NCBI RefSeq assembly: GCF_023195925.1 | Contig: NZ_JALPRE010000006.1 | Coordinates: 124,001 to 188,000 of the forward strand | Reading direction: 5' to 3' | Source: Aquimarina acroporae | Lineage (GTDB): Bacteria > Bacteroidota > Bacteroidia > Flavobacteriales > Flavobacteriaceae | Length of the DNA stretch: 64,000 bases | Shown: positions 9,466 through 18,097 of the stretch, piece by piece | How positions within the stretch are numbered: position 1 is the first letter of the stretch | Layout of the letters: each line of letters opens with the position of its first letter | Program-made: the position numbers and the translations under genes | The notes under the pieces: model-generated | The model's input: only the letters and a program-made list of their open reading frames with translations | Told to the model about the DNA's origin: nothing | Databases searched by the model: none

Positions 9466-9493
9466 AAAGTGCGACTTTTAGAGGTCGCACTTT
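9466..9493 (-). terminator. Intrinsic terminator of rho
   Basis: AAAGTGCGAC (9466-9475) pairs perfectly with GTCGCACTTT (9484-9493) around an 8-nt loop. On the minus strand it ends in TTTTTT, 23 bp beyond the rho stop codon. Confidence 0.85.
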
Positions 9494-9515
9494 ATATTAT
9501 GATGAAGAGTGTTGT

Positions 9516-11147
9516 CTATCCGTTCATAGATATAAGAAACTCATCATTGTTTTTAGTTTGTTTGAAGCGCTCATTAATAAATTCCATAGCTTCTACTGGA
9601 TTCATGTCGGCTAGATACTTTCTCATGATCCACATGCGTTGGATAGTAGCGTCATCTAGTAAAAGGTCATCTCTTCGCGTGCTACTAGAAATAAGGTCAA
9701 TCGCAGGGAATATGCGTTTGTTTGCAATTCGTCTGTCTAATTGAAGTTCCATGTTACCTGTTCCTTTGAATTCTTCAAAGATTACTTCGTCCATTTTAGA
9801 ACCAGTTTCTGTTAAAGCGGTTGCAATAATAGATAATGATCCTCCTCCTTCAATATTACGGGCAGCACCAAAGAAACGCTTCGGTTTATGTAATGCATTT
9901 GCATCTACACCACCACTTAAGATTTTTCCACTTGCAGGCTGAACTGTGTTATAGGCTCTGGCTAACCTGGTTATAGAATCTAAAAGGATAACAACATCAT
10001 GTCCACATTCAACTAAACGCTTGGCTTTTTCCAAAACAATGTTGGCAACTTTTACATGCTCGTTAGCTTCTTTATCAAAGGTAGAAGCAATCACTTCTCC
10101 TTTAACATTGCGTTGCATATCGGTAACCTCTTCTGGTCTCTCGTCTATTAAAAGAATCATTTGGTATACCTCAGGGTGGTTAGCAGCGATAGCATTTGCT
10201 ACATCTTTAAGCAACATAGTCTTACCAGTTTTTGGTTGTGATACAATCATACCACGTTGTCCTTTTCCTATAGGAGCAAACAAATCCATAATCCTGGTAG
10301 ATATTGTGCTTTGTTTTTCTGCAAGCTTAAATTTTTCTTGAGGAAATAATGGTGTGAGGTGTTCAAATGAAACTCTGTCTCGAACAACTTGAGGATCAAG
10401 TCCGTTAATTTTATTTACCTTAATAAGAGGGAAATATTTCTCACCTTCTTTAGGAGGTCTAACTTGCCCTAATACAGTGTCTCCTGTTTTAAGTCCAAAA
10501 AGCCTAATTTGAGATTGAGATACATAGATGTCATCAGGAGACGATAGATAGTTGTAGTCACTTGAACGAAGGAAACCATATCCATCTTGCATAATGTCTA
10601 GTACACCTTCACTTTCAATAATGGCATCGAACTCAAAATCTGGTTCTTTGTATCTATTACGGTTATCTCTGTTTCCGTTATCTTTCTTGTTTCTGTTTTT
10701 ATTTTGTTGAGATTTGTTATCGGGGTTTTTTCCTCGATTATCTTTTTTGTCCTCCTGATTCTGATTCTGATGAGATTTATTGTTTTCCTTACCCTCTTTA
10801 GGTTTGGTATTGGTTTCAGCTTGAGGAGCAGGAGCAGGAGCTTCAACTTTAGTATCGGCTGCATTAGTCTTGTCTCCACCTTGTGTCTTACCAGCTGCTG
10901 TATCAGTTCTTTTTGTTCTTGGTCTTCTTTGACGTTGGTTTGAAGCTTTTTTGGGAGCTTCTTTTGGTTCAGAAGTTTTTTCTGAAGATGATCCAGCTAA
11001 TTTTTCTGGATTCGCCGCTTGGTAATCTAGTATTTGGTAAACTAAGTCAAGCTTTTTTAGTGTACGATATTTAGGTACATTAAGGGTTTTTGCAATCTCC
11101 TGCAATTCAGGAAGCTTTTTTGCTTTTAATTCAGAAATCTCTAACAT
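9516..11147 (-). CDS. rho: Transcription termination factor Rho with long disordered insertion
   Basis: Hexameric RNA-dependent ATPase helicase that ends transcription. The N-terminal Rho-N helical domain (residues 1-45, [19 protein letters not shown]) is followed by about 120 low-complexity residues rich in Lys, Asn, Gln, Asp and Pro. The cold-shock-like RNA-binding domain carries [14 protein letters not shown], and the RecA-like ATPase carries Walker [10 protein letters not shown] and a C-terminal [11 protein letters not shown] segment. Total length 543, against about 420 in E. coli; the excess is the N-terminal insertion, which is usual in Bacteroidota. It is monocistronic, with its own intrinsic terminator and an upstream gap divergent from the DUF4293 gene. 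Confidence 0.97.
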   Translation of the reverse strand: MLEISELKAKKLPELQEIAKTLNVPKYRTLKKLDLVYQILDYQAANPEKLAGSSSEKTSEPKEAPKKASNQRQRRPRTKRTDTAAGKTQGGDKTNAADTKVEAPAPAPQAETNTKPKEGKENNKSHQNQNQEDKKDNRGKNPDNKSQQNKNRNKKDNGNRDNRNRYKEPDFEFDAIIESEGVLDIMQDGYGFLRSSDYNYLSSPDDIYVSQSQIRLFGLKTGDTVLGQVRPPKEGEKYFPLIKVNKINGLDPQVVRDRVSFEHLTPLFPQEKFKLAEKQSTISTRIMDLFAPIGKGQRGMIVSQPKTGKTMLLKDVANAIAANHPEVYQMILLIDERPEEVTDMQRNVKGEVIASTFDKEANEHVKVANIVLEKAKRLVECGHDVVILLDSITRLARAYNTVQPASGKILSGGVDANALHKPKRFFGAARNIEGGGSLSIIATALTETGSKMDEVIFEEFKGTGNMELQLDRRIANKRIFPAIDLISSSTRRDDLLLDDATIQRMWIMRKYLADMNPVEAMEFINERFKQTKNNDEFLISMNG

Positions 11148-11315
11148 TTAATTTGTTATATAATTTATTTCGTTTTGGTATAAATTTTCGAAAGAAGATT
11201 CTAGGAAAATTTTATTTAGAAGGTAAGTAACCTTAATTGAACGGGTTACAGATTTTGTGCTGCAAGTATACGACTTTATTTTTAATTTTTACCGCTATTT
11301 ATAAAAAGAAACTCT

Positions 11316-11323
11316 TATTTTTG
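11316..11323 (+). promoter_or_regulatory. Bacteroidota -7 element for the DUF4293 gene
   Basis: TAttTTTG matches TAnnTTTG and lies 24 bp upstream of ATG 11348, implying a very short leader. No clear -33 element. Confidence 0.5.
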
Positions 11324-11347
11324 CATTTCTGTAAGAAAAAAATTGTA

Positions 11348-11758
11348 ATGATTCAACGAATTCAATCTGTATACCTATTATTGGCTGCCGGAGTTTCTGG
11401 GGGGCTTAGCTTTATCTTACCATATGGTTTTGATGCGCAAGGTGTGGAGTTGTTTGCAAATACAGATTATTTGCTTCTGAGTTTATTTGTTGTATCAGCA
11501 ATTTTATCACTTCTAACAATTTTTTTATTTAAAAATAGACAGCTTCAATTTGTGTTGGGGCGAATCAATATCTTATTAAACTTTATTTTACTAGGAGTAT
11601 TTGTTTATTGGTCACCAACTATATCTGGAGAAACTTTTGTTTCTGAGAAAGGTATTGGGATGATGATTCCTATTATTTCTATCGTTTTACTTGTAATGGC
11701 TAATAGAGCTATTAAAAAGGATGAAAATCTTGTAAAATCGGTTGATCGATTACGATAA
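11348..11758 (+). CDS. DUF4293 family membrane protein
   Basis: A 136-residue inner-membrane protein of a Bacteroidota-specific family of unknown function, beginning with the typical MIQRIQSVYLLLA. Four hydrophobic segments are visible, at about residues 7-25, 38-60, 68-90 and 100-118, with short polar loops and a basic C-terminal tail. I chose ATG 11348 because it gives the family N-terminus and lies just after a TAnnTTTG element; the frame is open further upstream from 11237 but that stretch is untypical. It is divergent from rho and ends at a bidirectional terminator. Confidence 0.88.
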   Translation: MIQRIQSVYLLLAAGVSGGLSFILPYGFDAQGVELFANTDYLLLSLFVVSAILSLLTIFLFKNRQLQFVLGRINILLNFILLGVFVYWSPTISGETFVSEKGIGMMIPIISIVLLVMANRAIKKDENLVKSVDRLR

Positions 11759-11787
11759 ACCTAACATCTTAGTAGTATTAGTGCGTT

Positions 11788-11817
11788 AAAACCCGGAGTA
11801 TGCCAACTCCGGGTTTT
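11788..11817. terminator. Bidirectional terminator between convergent genes
   Basis: AAAACCCGGAGT (11788-11799) pairs perfectly with ACTCCGGGTTTT (11806-11817), with a 6-nt loop. T-rich on the plus side, with a shorter A/T flank on the minus side. It serves the DUF4293 gene and abuts the stop codon of the minus-strand phosphoesterase gene at 11819. Confidence 0.85.
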
Positions 11818-11818
11818 A

Positions 11819-12313
11819 TTATTTTTTTCCAAGTTCTATAACTTCTAGATTATCTATTTTTCCTTTCTCTACCGTAAAGCGAAGCATAGTTCTTACTTTA
11901 TGAAAACCATGCTTTCCCGCTGCTCCAGGATTCATATGTAGTAATTCATTTTTTGGGTCAGGTATAACCTTTAGAATATGAGAATGCCCACAGATAAATA
12001 GTTTGGGAGGATTTGTCCTTATTTCGTCCCGGGTAGCGATATTATATTTAGGGGGGTAACCTCCAATATGAGTGATCCAAACAGAAACTCCTTCGCAAAC
12101 AAATCTTTGATGTAAAGGAAAAGAAGCTCTTGCTTTGTCGTTATCGATATTTCCATAAACAGCTCTTAAAGGTGTAATGGCTTCTATTGCATCGGTTACT
12201 TTAAGGTCGCCAATGTCTCCTGCGTGCCAAACTTCGTCTGCTTCTTGCACGTAATGTAAAATACGATCATCGATATGGCTGTGTGTGTCACTTAGAAGAA
12301 GAATTTTTTTCAC
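11819..12313 (-). CDS. YfcE/MJ0936-type metallophosphoesterase
   Basis: A 164-residue cytosolic calcineurin-like phosphoesterase. The metal-binding blocks are all present: LLSDTHSHID (D-x-H) near the N-terminus, HAGDIGD at about 31-37, YGNIDND, a lone His in WITHIGGYP, and CGHSHILK. Single-domain members of this family hydrolyse small phosphodiesters in vitro, with unclear physiological substrates. No operon partner is visible: the next gene upstream, truA, is divergent. Intact. Confidence 0.9.
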   Translation of the reverse strand: MKKILLLSDTHSHIDDRILHYVQEADEVWHAGDIGDLKVTDAIEAITPLRAVYGNIDNDKARASFPLHQRFVCEGVSVWITHIGGYPPKYNIATRDEIRTNPPKLFICGHSHILKVIPDPKNELLHMNPGAAGKHGFHKVRTMLRFTVEKGKIDNLEVIELGKK

Positions 12314-12367
12314 AATTTAGTGTAATAAAAATGATTTATAGATGAATAAGAAAACACAAACATGTGA

Positions 12368-12401
12368 TTGGTGTATTATCCTTATATATGAATTATATTT
12401 G
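12368..12401 (+). promoter_or_regulatory. Promoter for truA
   Basis: An exact -7 element TAtaTTTG at 12394-12401 is preceded by TTG at 12368-12370 with a 23-nt spacer, slightly longer than ideal. It lies 30 bp before the truA TTG start. Confidence 0.5.
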
Positions 12402-12430
12402 CGTTCAGTTTTGTACAAAAATAGAATACT

Positions 12431-13174
12431 TTGCGATATTTTTTAGAACTTTCCTATAAAGGAACTCCTTATCACGGATGGCAACGACAACCCAATGCTA
12501 TTTCTGTTCAGGAGGTGGTAGAAAATAGTTTGTCTACGTTGTTGAGGGAAGAGCTTGCAGTGGTTGGAGCGGGAAGAACAGATACTGGTGTTCATGCTAA
12601 ACAAATCATGGCTCATTTTGATTTCGAAAAAAGGATAGATTGTTCTCAATTGACATATAAACTTAATTCTATTTTACCACCTGAAGTTGCGGTTAAAAAT
12701 GTAAGGAGAGTTCGCCCCGAAACACATGCTCGCTTTGATGCATTAAGCAGATCTTATGAGTATTATGTGGTTACTGCGAAAGACCCTTTTTCTTTAGATC
12801 AAGCGTATTATTATAAAAAAACATTGGATCTTGATCAAATGAATGAAGCTGCTAAATTACTGTTAAACTATACCAATTTTAAATGCTTTAGTAAGTCAAA
12901 AACCGATGTAAAAACGTATAATTGTACTATAACCAATGCGATGTGGGAGGAGATAGAAAATGGTTTTGTTTTTAAAATTTCGGCTAATCGCTTTTTGAGA
13001 AATATGGTAAGAGCAATTGTTGGAACATTAATAGAAATAGGCGAACATAAGTTAACAAAAGAAGATATACAGAGAATTGTAGAGAGCGAAGACCGTGGTG
13101 AAGCAGGTTATTCTGTACCCGCACATGGTTTATATTTAACACAAGTTGAGTACCCAGAACACATATACCTATAA
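12431..13174 (+). CDS. truA: tRNA pseudouridine(38-40) synthase TruA
   Basis: Isomerises uridines 38-40 in the tRNA anticodon arm. 247 residues. The N-terminus RYFLELSYKGTPYHGWQRQPN and the catalytic block GAGRTDTGVHA (catalytic Asp in RTD) are diagnostic, as is FLRNMVRAIVGTLIEIG near the C-terminus. The start is TTG at 12431: an in-frame TAG at 12422-12424 rules out a longer form, and the family N-terminus begins exactly here. Only 4 nt separate its stop from the following ABC exporter gene, so the two are very likely co-transcribed. Confidence 0.97.
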   Translation: MRYFLELSYKGTPYHGWQRQPNAISVQEVVENSLSTLLREELAVVGAGRTDTGVHAKQIMAHFDFEKRIDCSQLTYKLNSILPPEVAVKNVRRVRPETHARFDALSRSYEYYVVTAKDPFSLDQAYYYKKTLDLDQMNEAAKLLLNYTNFKCFSKSKTDVKTYNCTITNAMWEEIENGFVFKISANRFLRNMVRAIVGTLIEIGEHKLTKEDIQRIVESEDRGEAGYSVPAHGLYLTQVEYPEHIYL

Positions 13175-13178
13175 ATAA

Positions 13179-14942
13179 ATGGCAGAAAAGACAGGAAAAG
13201 CATTTGATTTCAAATTGTTTAGACGATTGGTGACTTATACAAACCCTTATAGGCTTACTTTTTATTTTGTTGCGCTTTCGGCTATTTTGTTATCAGTGTT
13301 TGCTGTGTTAAGACCTTACTTTTTACAACAAGTTATCGATAAAAGTATAATTTCCAGAGATAATGAGTTATTGGTCGTTTTTATTTCTTTAATGGGAGGA
13401 GTTTTATTACTCGAGGTGATATTTCAATTTCTATTTATTTACTTCGCGAATTGGTTAGGGCAACAAGTAATCCTGGATTTAAGGGTGAAGTTGTTTGATC
13501 ATATGCTTGGCTTCAAAAAGCAGTATTATGATAAGTCGGCGGTAGGAAGATTGGTTACAAGAGCTGTAAGCGATATAGAAACGATTGCTAGTATTTTTAG
13601 TCAGGGACTGTTTATGATCATAAGTGACTTATTAAAGATGTTGGTGATCTTGGGGTATATGTTTTACCAAAGTTGGCAGCTTACTTTACTAGTATTATTG
13701 GTTCTTCCATTAATCGTATATGCAACAAGGGTATTTCAAAAGAAAATGAAAGCTGCTTTTGAAGAGGTTAGAACTCAAGTTTCGAATCTAAATTCGTTTG
13801 TACAGGAGCGTATTACGGGTATGAAAATCGTACAATTGTTTACCCGTGAGAAAACAGAGTATGCCAATTTTAAAGAAATTAACGAGAAACATAAGAAGGG
13901 TTGGATAAAGACCGTTTGGTATAACTCTATCTTCTTTCCGATCGCTGAAATGTCTAGTTCGGTGACTATTGGTTTAATTGTTTGGTTTGGTGGGTTGAAA
14001 GCAGCTCAAGGAGATGTTATTACTCTGGGAGTTGTGATTGCTTTCATTGAATTATCTCAAATGCTTTTCAGGCCTTTACGCCAAATAGCAGATAAATTTA
14101 ATACTTTACAAATGGGAATGGTTGCAGCCAATCGTGTTTTTGCTGTTCTCGATACAGATTCTAAAATAAAGGATAATGGGCAACTAGTATTAGATGAAGT
14201 AAAAGGTAAAATAGGCTTTGAAAATGTAAGATTTAGCTATCTTAAAGATGAAGAGGTTTTGAGAGGAATTTCCTTTCAGGTAAATGCAGGAGAAACGGTT
14301 GCTATTGTTGGAGCTACTGGTGCTGGAAAATCTACTATTATTAATCTATTGAGTAGATTTTATGAAATAGATAGCGGTGTCATTTCTATTGATGATCAAA
14401 ATATAGAAGAAGTACGTTTGAAATCTTTAAGAAGTCATATTGCTGTAGTACTTCAGGATGTGTTCTTGTTTGCAGATACAATTCTTAATAATATAACCTT
14501 GAATAATCCAGATATTACTGAAGAAGAGGTGAAAAACGCAGCCAAAGAAATAGGGATTCATGAATTTATAGAAAGTTTGCCAGAAGGTTATCATTACAAT
14601 GTAAAGGAGAGAGGAGTAATGCTCTCTTCGGGACAACGGCAACTAATATCTTTTCTGAGAGCTTATGTTACAAACCCTGGAATTTTGGTGCTAGATGAAG
14701 CTACATCATCAATAGATTCTCATAGTGAACAGTTAATACAAGATGCGACTAACAAGATTACTCAAGGGAGAACTTCAATTGTAATAGCTCATAGATTAGC
14801 AACCATAAAAAATGCCGACAAAATTATTGTCATGGACAAAGGTCAGATTGTCGAAGAAGGAAATCATCAGGAATTACTTAAAATTACCGATGGGTATTAT
14901 AGAAACTTATACGAAGTACAATTTGCTACCGCGGTCGATTAA
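13179..14942 (+). CDS. ABC exporter half-transporter (MdlB/MsbA-like)
   Basis: A 587-residue inner-membrane ABC exporter with fused transmembrane and ATPase domains; the substrate is unknown. Six membrane helices lie in residues about 27-320. The ATPase has intact motifs: Walker A GATGAGKST (378-386), signature LSSGQ (482-486), Walker B ILVLDE (502-507) and the switch His in VIAHRLAT. It would act as a homodimer or with another half-transporter. It is joined to truA with a 4-nt gap. Its TAA stop overlaps the TAA stop of the convergent DUF3667 gene at the palindrome TTAA (14939-14942). Confidence 0.92.
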   Translation: MAEKTGKAFDFKLFRRLVTYTNPYRLTFYFVALSAILLSVFAVLRPYFLQQVIDKSIISRDNELLVVFISLMGGVLLLEVIFQFLFIYFANWLGQQVILDLRVKLFDHMLGFKKQYYDKSAVGRLVTRAVSDIETIASIFSQGLFMIISDLLKMLVILGYMFYQSWQLTLLVLLVLPLIVYATRVFQKKMKAAFEEVRTQVSNLNSFVQERITGMKIVQLFTREKTEYANFKEINEKHKKGWIKTVWYNSIFFPIAEMSSSVTIGLIVWFGGLKAAQGDVITLGVVIAFIELSQMLFRPLRQIADKFNTLQMGMVAANRVFAVLDTDSKIKDNGQLVLDEVKGKIGFENVRFSYLKDEEVLRGISFQVNAGETVAIVGATGAGKSTIINLLSRFYEIDSGVISIDDQNIEEVRLKSLRSHIAVVLQDVFLFADTILNNITLNNPDITEEEVKNAAKEIGIHEFIESLPEGYHYNVKERGVMLSSGQRQLISFLRAYVTNPGILVLDEATSSIDSHSEQLIQDATNKITQGRTSIVIAHRLATIKNADKIIVMDKGQIVEEGNHQELLKITDGYYRNLYEVQFATAVD

Positions 14943-15739
14943 TTTTGGGCATTTAGTTCCTGCAAATCTTTTAGATCAATTATCCCTGTTAAGACAATCA
15001 ATACACTTAAAATGATTGAGACAATAATATAGAAAACTCCGCTTACCAAAAAGAATAGTAGTGTTTTCAGTATAATTTTCTTCCAACTAAGGTTGTAAAG
15101 TCTTTTTAGGACATACGCTATATATATTATGTATACCGGGAATTGTAATAAGGTAGCTTCCATGCTTACCTCCAGCAATGTGATAGGTATTAATACTAAA
15201 GTTACTATAGTAACAATATGTGAGTAGGCGTATAGGTAAATAACCAAGTGCTCAGTAAAATTGTATTTTTTATAATTTAAAAAAACAACTTTCGAAACTA
15301 TAGCAAGTAATGGTATAGATGAAAAATTGAGAATCGTCTGGTATTTAAAAATGAAGTCCATTACTGCTTTATTAGCTTTTATGGCAGCTTCTGTAGGAGA
15401 ACCACTAGTAGAAAATTCTCTTAAGGTGTCTTCAAGAAAAAAAGAGTAAAGTCCTAGTATAGTAAGTGAAATGGCAAAATATCCAAAAGCATTGATATAT
15501 CTTTTACGCATTCCATGAATATATCCATCGATGACCTCTTCGGGCTTTGTAAATAAGTGAATAAAAGTTTTGACTATGGAATTGTCAAGATTGAAAAATC
15601 GTTCTACAAGCTCATTTACAAGATTTTTGAAGGTAATTCTTCTGGTAATTTTTTTAGCTCCACAGTTAGGGCAAAAATTATACCCGGTAATTTGTGTTCC
15701 GCAATTTTTACAGTGTGTGATGGTAATTTTATCCCCCAT
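14939..15739 (-). CDS. DUF3667 membrane protein with zinc ribbon
   Basis: A 266-residue protein of a family common in Bacteroidota, of unknown function. The N-terminus is a zinc ribbon (HCKNCGTQITGYNFCPNCGAK, two CxxC pairs). A conserved amphipathic stretch follows (NLVNELVERFFNLDNSIVKT, then the PEEVIDGYIHG motif). About four to five membrane segments fill residues 85-260. The start ATG overlaps the cdaA stop by one base (TAATG), a sign of translational coupling with the c-di-AMP synthase gene. The C-terminus overlaps the convergent ABC gene by 4 bp. Confidence 0.85.
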   Translation of the reverse strand: MGDKITITHCKNCGTQITGYNFCPNCGAKKITRRITFKNLVNELVERFFNLDNSIVKTFIHLFTKPEEVIDGYIHGMRKRYINAFGYFAISLTILGLYSFFLEDTLREFSTSGSPTEAAIKANKAVMDFIFKYQTILNFSSIPLLAIVSKVVFLNYKKYNFTEHLVIYLYAYSHIVTIVTLVLIPITLLEVSMEATLLQFPVYIIYIAYVLKRLYNLSWKKIILKTLLFFLVSGVFYIIVSIILSVLIVLTGIIDLKDLQELNAQN

Positions 15740-16515
15740 TAAGTAAGGTCTCTTTTTATTTTTTCTTCCAATTCTTCTTTTGTTTTAAACATAACAAACT
15801 CTCCATTTTTTATATACGATAGTTTGCCTGTTTCTTCACTTACTACCAAAGCCAATGCGTCGGTCTTTTCGGTAATACCAACAGCAGCTCTATGACGAAG
15901 TCCAAACCGTAAAGGCATGGTGCTATCATTGGTAACAGGTAGTATTACCCGAGTTGCCAGAATATGATTATCTTCAATAATCATTGCCCCATCGTGAAGG
16001 GGGCTGTTTTTGTAAAAAATACTTTCTATAATTGGTGTGTTTACTAAAACATCCATTGAATCCCCAGTGGTTTTTACAAAATCTAAAGAAGTGTTTCTTT
16101 TTATCACGATAAGAGCTCCCGTATGTGTGGTTCCCATACTATTGCAGGCTTCTACTATAGCTTTAATATTGGTTACACTATCTTCTGGGGTATCTCGAAT
16201 GAATTTAAGTTGCCTAAGAAATTTTCTTCTTCTTCCAAAGTTGGTAGATCCTATCATCAAGAGAAATTTTCTAATTTCTTGTTGAAATACAACAATCAAA
16301 GCAAACATTCCCACTCCAATAAATTCACCTAAAACACTACTAAGCATTTCCATGGCAAGAAACTGAGTAAGTTTCCAAACCAAATAAATAATAACAATAC
16401 CTATAAAAATATTGATAGCCGCAGTTCCTTTAACCAGCTTATAGATATAGTACAGAAGAAAAGCAACGAGTACAATATCTAATATATCAAGTATTCTAAG
16501 GTTGATTAAATCCAA
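15739..16515 (-). CDS. cdaA: Diadenylate cyclase CdaA (c-di-AMP synthase)
   Basis: Membrane-bound enzyme making cyclic di-AMP from two ATP, a signal for potassium, osmotic and cell-wall homeostasis. Three N-terminal membrane helices are followed by the DAC domain with its two catalytic motifs, HDGAMII and LRHRAAVG. I favour the TTG start at 16515 (258 residues, beginning LDLINLRILDILD like other CdaA proteins). An ATG at 16581 would add 22 residues (MYYSSTTAQTL...) encoded inside the folP 3' end and untypical for the family. It lies between folP and the DUF3667 gene in a tight minus-strand operon. No cdaR is adjacent. Confidence 0.93.
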   Translation of the reverse strand: MDLINLRILDILDIVLVAFLLYYIYKLVKGTAAINIFIGIVIIYLVWKLTQFLAMEMLSSVLGEFIGVGMFALIVVFQQEIRKFLLMIGSTNFGRRRKFLRQLKFIRDTPEDSVTNIKAIVEACNSMGTTHTGALIVIKRNTSLDFVKTTGDSMDVLVNTPIIESIFYKNSPLHDGAMIIEDNHILATRVILPVTNDSTMPLRFGLRHRAAVGITEKTDALALVVSEETGKLSYIKNGEFVMFKTKEELEEKIKRDLT

Positions 16516-16547
16516 AAGTTTGCTGTTTTTGTAAAAATAGAAAAAAA

Positions 16548-17372
16548 TTAATGTTTGAGCTGTTGTACTAGAGTAATACATTCTAAGGCTTCTTTTACGT
16601 CATGCACTCTAAGTATTGATGCATTGTTTAGTAAAGCAATGGTATTAAGAACTGTAGTGCCATTTAAAGCTTCAGATGGTTTGGTGTCAAGAGTTTTGTA
16701 AATCATCGATTTTCTTGATAACCCTGCTAATATAGGGACCTCATGAATAGCTATAAGACTCATGTTTTTGAGTAACTCGAAATTCTGAGCACTGTTTTTG
16801 GCAAATCCAAATCCAGGATCGATAATAATATCATTAATTCCATGTTTTCTTGCTGTAGCGATCTTTTGTGAAAAATATAGATTTATATCGTTGAAAAGAT
16901 CGTTGTATTGATCAAGAGATTTCATAGTTTGTGGGGTTCCTCTCATATGCATCATGATATATGGTACTTGCAGCGTTCCAACACAAGCTATCATTTGATC
17001 ATCTAGGTTTCCGGCAGAGATATCGTTGATTATTGCGGCGCCACTCTCAATACATGCTTTGGCGATTGAACTTCTAAATGTGTCGATAGAAATTAGAATT
17101 TCGGGGAAACGTTTGATGAGTAATTCTACAATGGGGAGTATTCTTGCTTTCTCTTCTTCTTGAGAAATATGATCTGCTCCTGGGCGAGATGAATAAGCTC
17201 CTATATCTATAAACGAAGCTCCTTCTTTAAGCATTTTTTCAGTTTGTTTTATAATCTCATCTTCATCTTTATATTTTCCGCCGTCGTAAAAAGAATCTGG
17301 AGTGATATTTAAAATCCCCATTACTTTAGGGATAGATAAGTCGATTAAAGAACCTTTGCAATTTATTGTCAT
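16548..17372 (-). CDS. folP: Dihydropteroate synthase FolP
   Basis: Condenses p-aminobenzoate with dihydropterin pyrophosphate in folate synthesis; the sulfonamide target. 274 residues. Signature 1 is VMGILNITPDSFYDGGK and signature 2 is FIDIGAYSSRPGA, followed by ISIDTFR, INDISAG and DPGFGFAKN, all expected pterin and phosphate contacts. Intact, of normal length, first gene of the folP-cdaA-DUF3667 unit, and divergent from the DUF1599 gene. The folP-cdaA pairing is a recurrent arrangement in Bacteroidota. Confidence 0.97.
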   Translation of the reverse strand: MTINCKGSLIDLSIPKVMGILNITPDSFYDGGKYKDEDEIIKQTEKMLKEGASFIDIGAYSSRPGADHISQEEEKARILPIVELLIKRFPEILISIDTFRSSIAKACIESGAAIINDISAGNLDDQMIACVGTLQVPYIMMHMRGTPQTMKSLDQYNDLFNDINLYFSQKIATARKHGINDIIIDPGFGFAKNSAQNFELLKNMSLIAIHEVPILAGLSRKSMIYKTLDTKPSEALNGTTVLNTIALLNNASILRVHDVKEALECITLVQQLKH

Positions 17373-17464
17373 TACTGCGTTTTCGCGTTTTTTAGGTTTA
17401 AACTAGGGCTTAAATTGGATAATTCCCATATTAAAGCGAAATTTACGCAAAATTCAACAGTTTT

Positions 17465-18007
17465 ATGCAAGATACGTCTGTACAATATGACGAGGTAATT
17501 ACGAGGTGTCGTGATTTGTTTATAAAAAAAATGAAAGATTACGGTAGCGCCTGGAGAATCTTGAGATTACCATCTTTGACCGATCAGATATTTATAAAAG
17601 CTCAACGAATCAGAAGTCTTCAAGAGAATGAAGTGCGTAAAGTAGACGAGGGAGAGTTGCCAGAATTTATAGGAATTGTAAATTATAGCATTATGGCTCT
17701 GATTCAGATTGAAAAAGGAATTGCAGATCAACCCGATCTATCTTTAGAAGAGGCAACAGCACTATATGATAAGCACAGTCTAGTTACCAAAGAACTCATG
17801 ATGAATAAAAATCATGATTATGGCGAGGCGTGGAGGGACATGCGCGTGAGTTCTCTTACTGATCTTATTATTCAAAAATTGTTGAGAGTTAAGCAAATTG
17901 AAGATAACAAAGGAAAAACTCTGGTTAGTGAAGGAATCGATGCAAATTATCAGGATATGATAAATTATGCAGTTTTTGCTATGATTCATCTGGAAAGTGC
18001 TAAATAG
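17465..18007 (+). CDS. DUF1599 protein, two tandem domains
   Basis: A 180-residue cytosolic protein of the DUF1599 family (nucleotide-modification-associated domain 1). Two homologous halves are visible: KKMKDYGSAWRILR with SLTDQIFIKAQRI at about 19-45, and MMNKNHDYGEAWRDMR with SLTDLIIQKLLRV at about 117-146. Each is followed by an NY-containing helix (IVNYSIMALI and MINYAVFAMI). The biochemical role is unknown. It is divergent from folP and heads a plus-strand series with the DoxX-like, permease and tpiA genes, a conserved flavobacterial order. Confidence 0.88.
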   Translation: MQDTSVQYDEVITRCRDLFIKKMKDYGSAWRILRLPSLTDQIFIKAQRIRSLQENEVRKVDEGELPEFIGIVNYSIMALIQIEKGIADQPDLSLEEATALYDKHSLVTKELMMNKNHDYGEAWRDMRVSSLTDLIIQKLLRVKQIEDNKGKTLVSEGIDANYQDMINYAVFAMIHLESAK

Positions 18008-18097
18008 TGATTTAGATTAAAATACTGTTAAATAGAAAATAACAATTCTCAAACCACATTATCTTGTGTGCAGATTATCATAATTATTAAATAGAAA

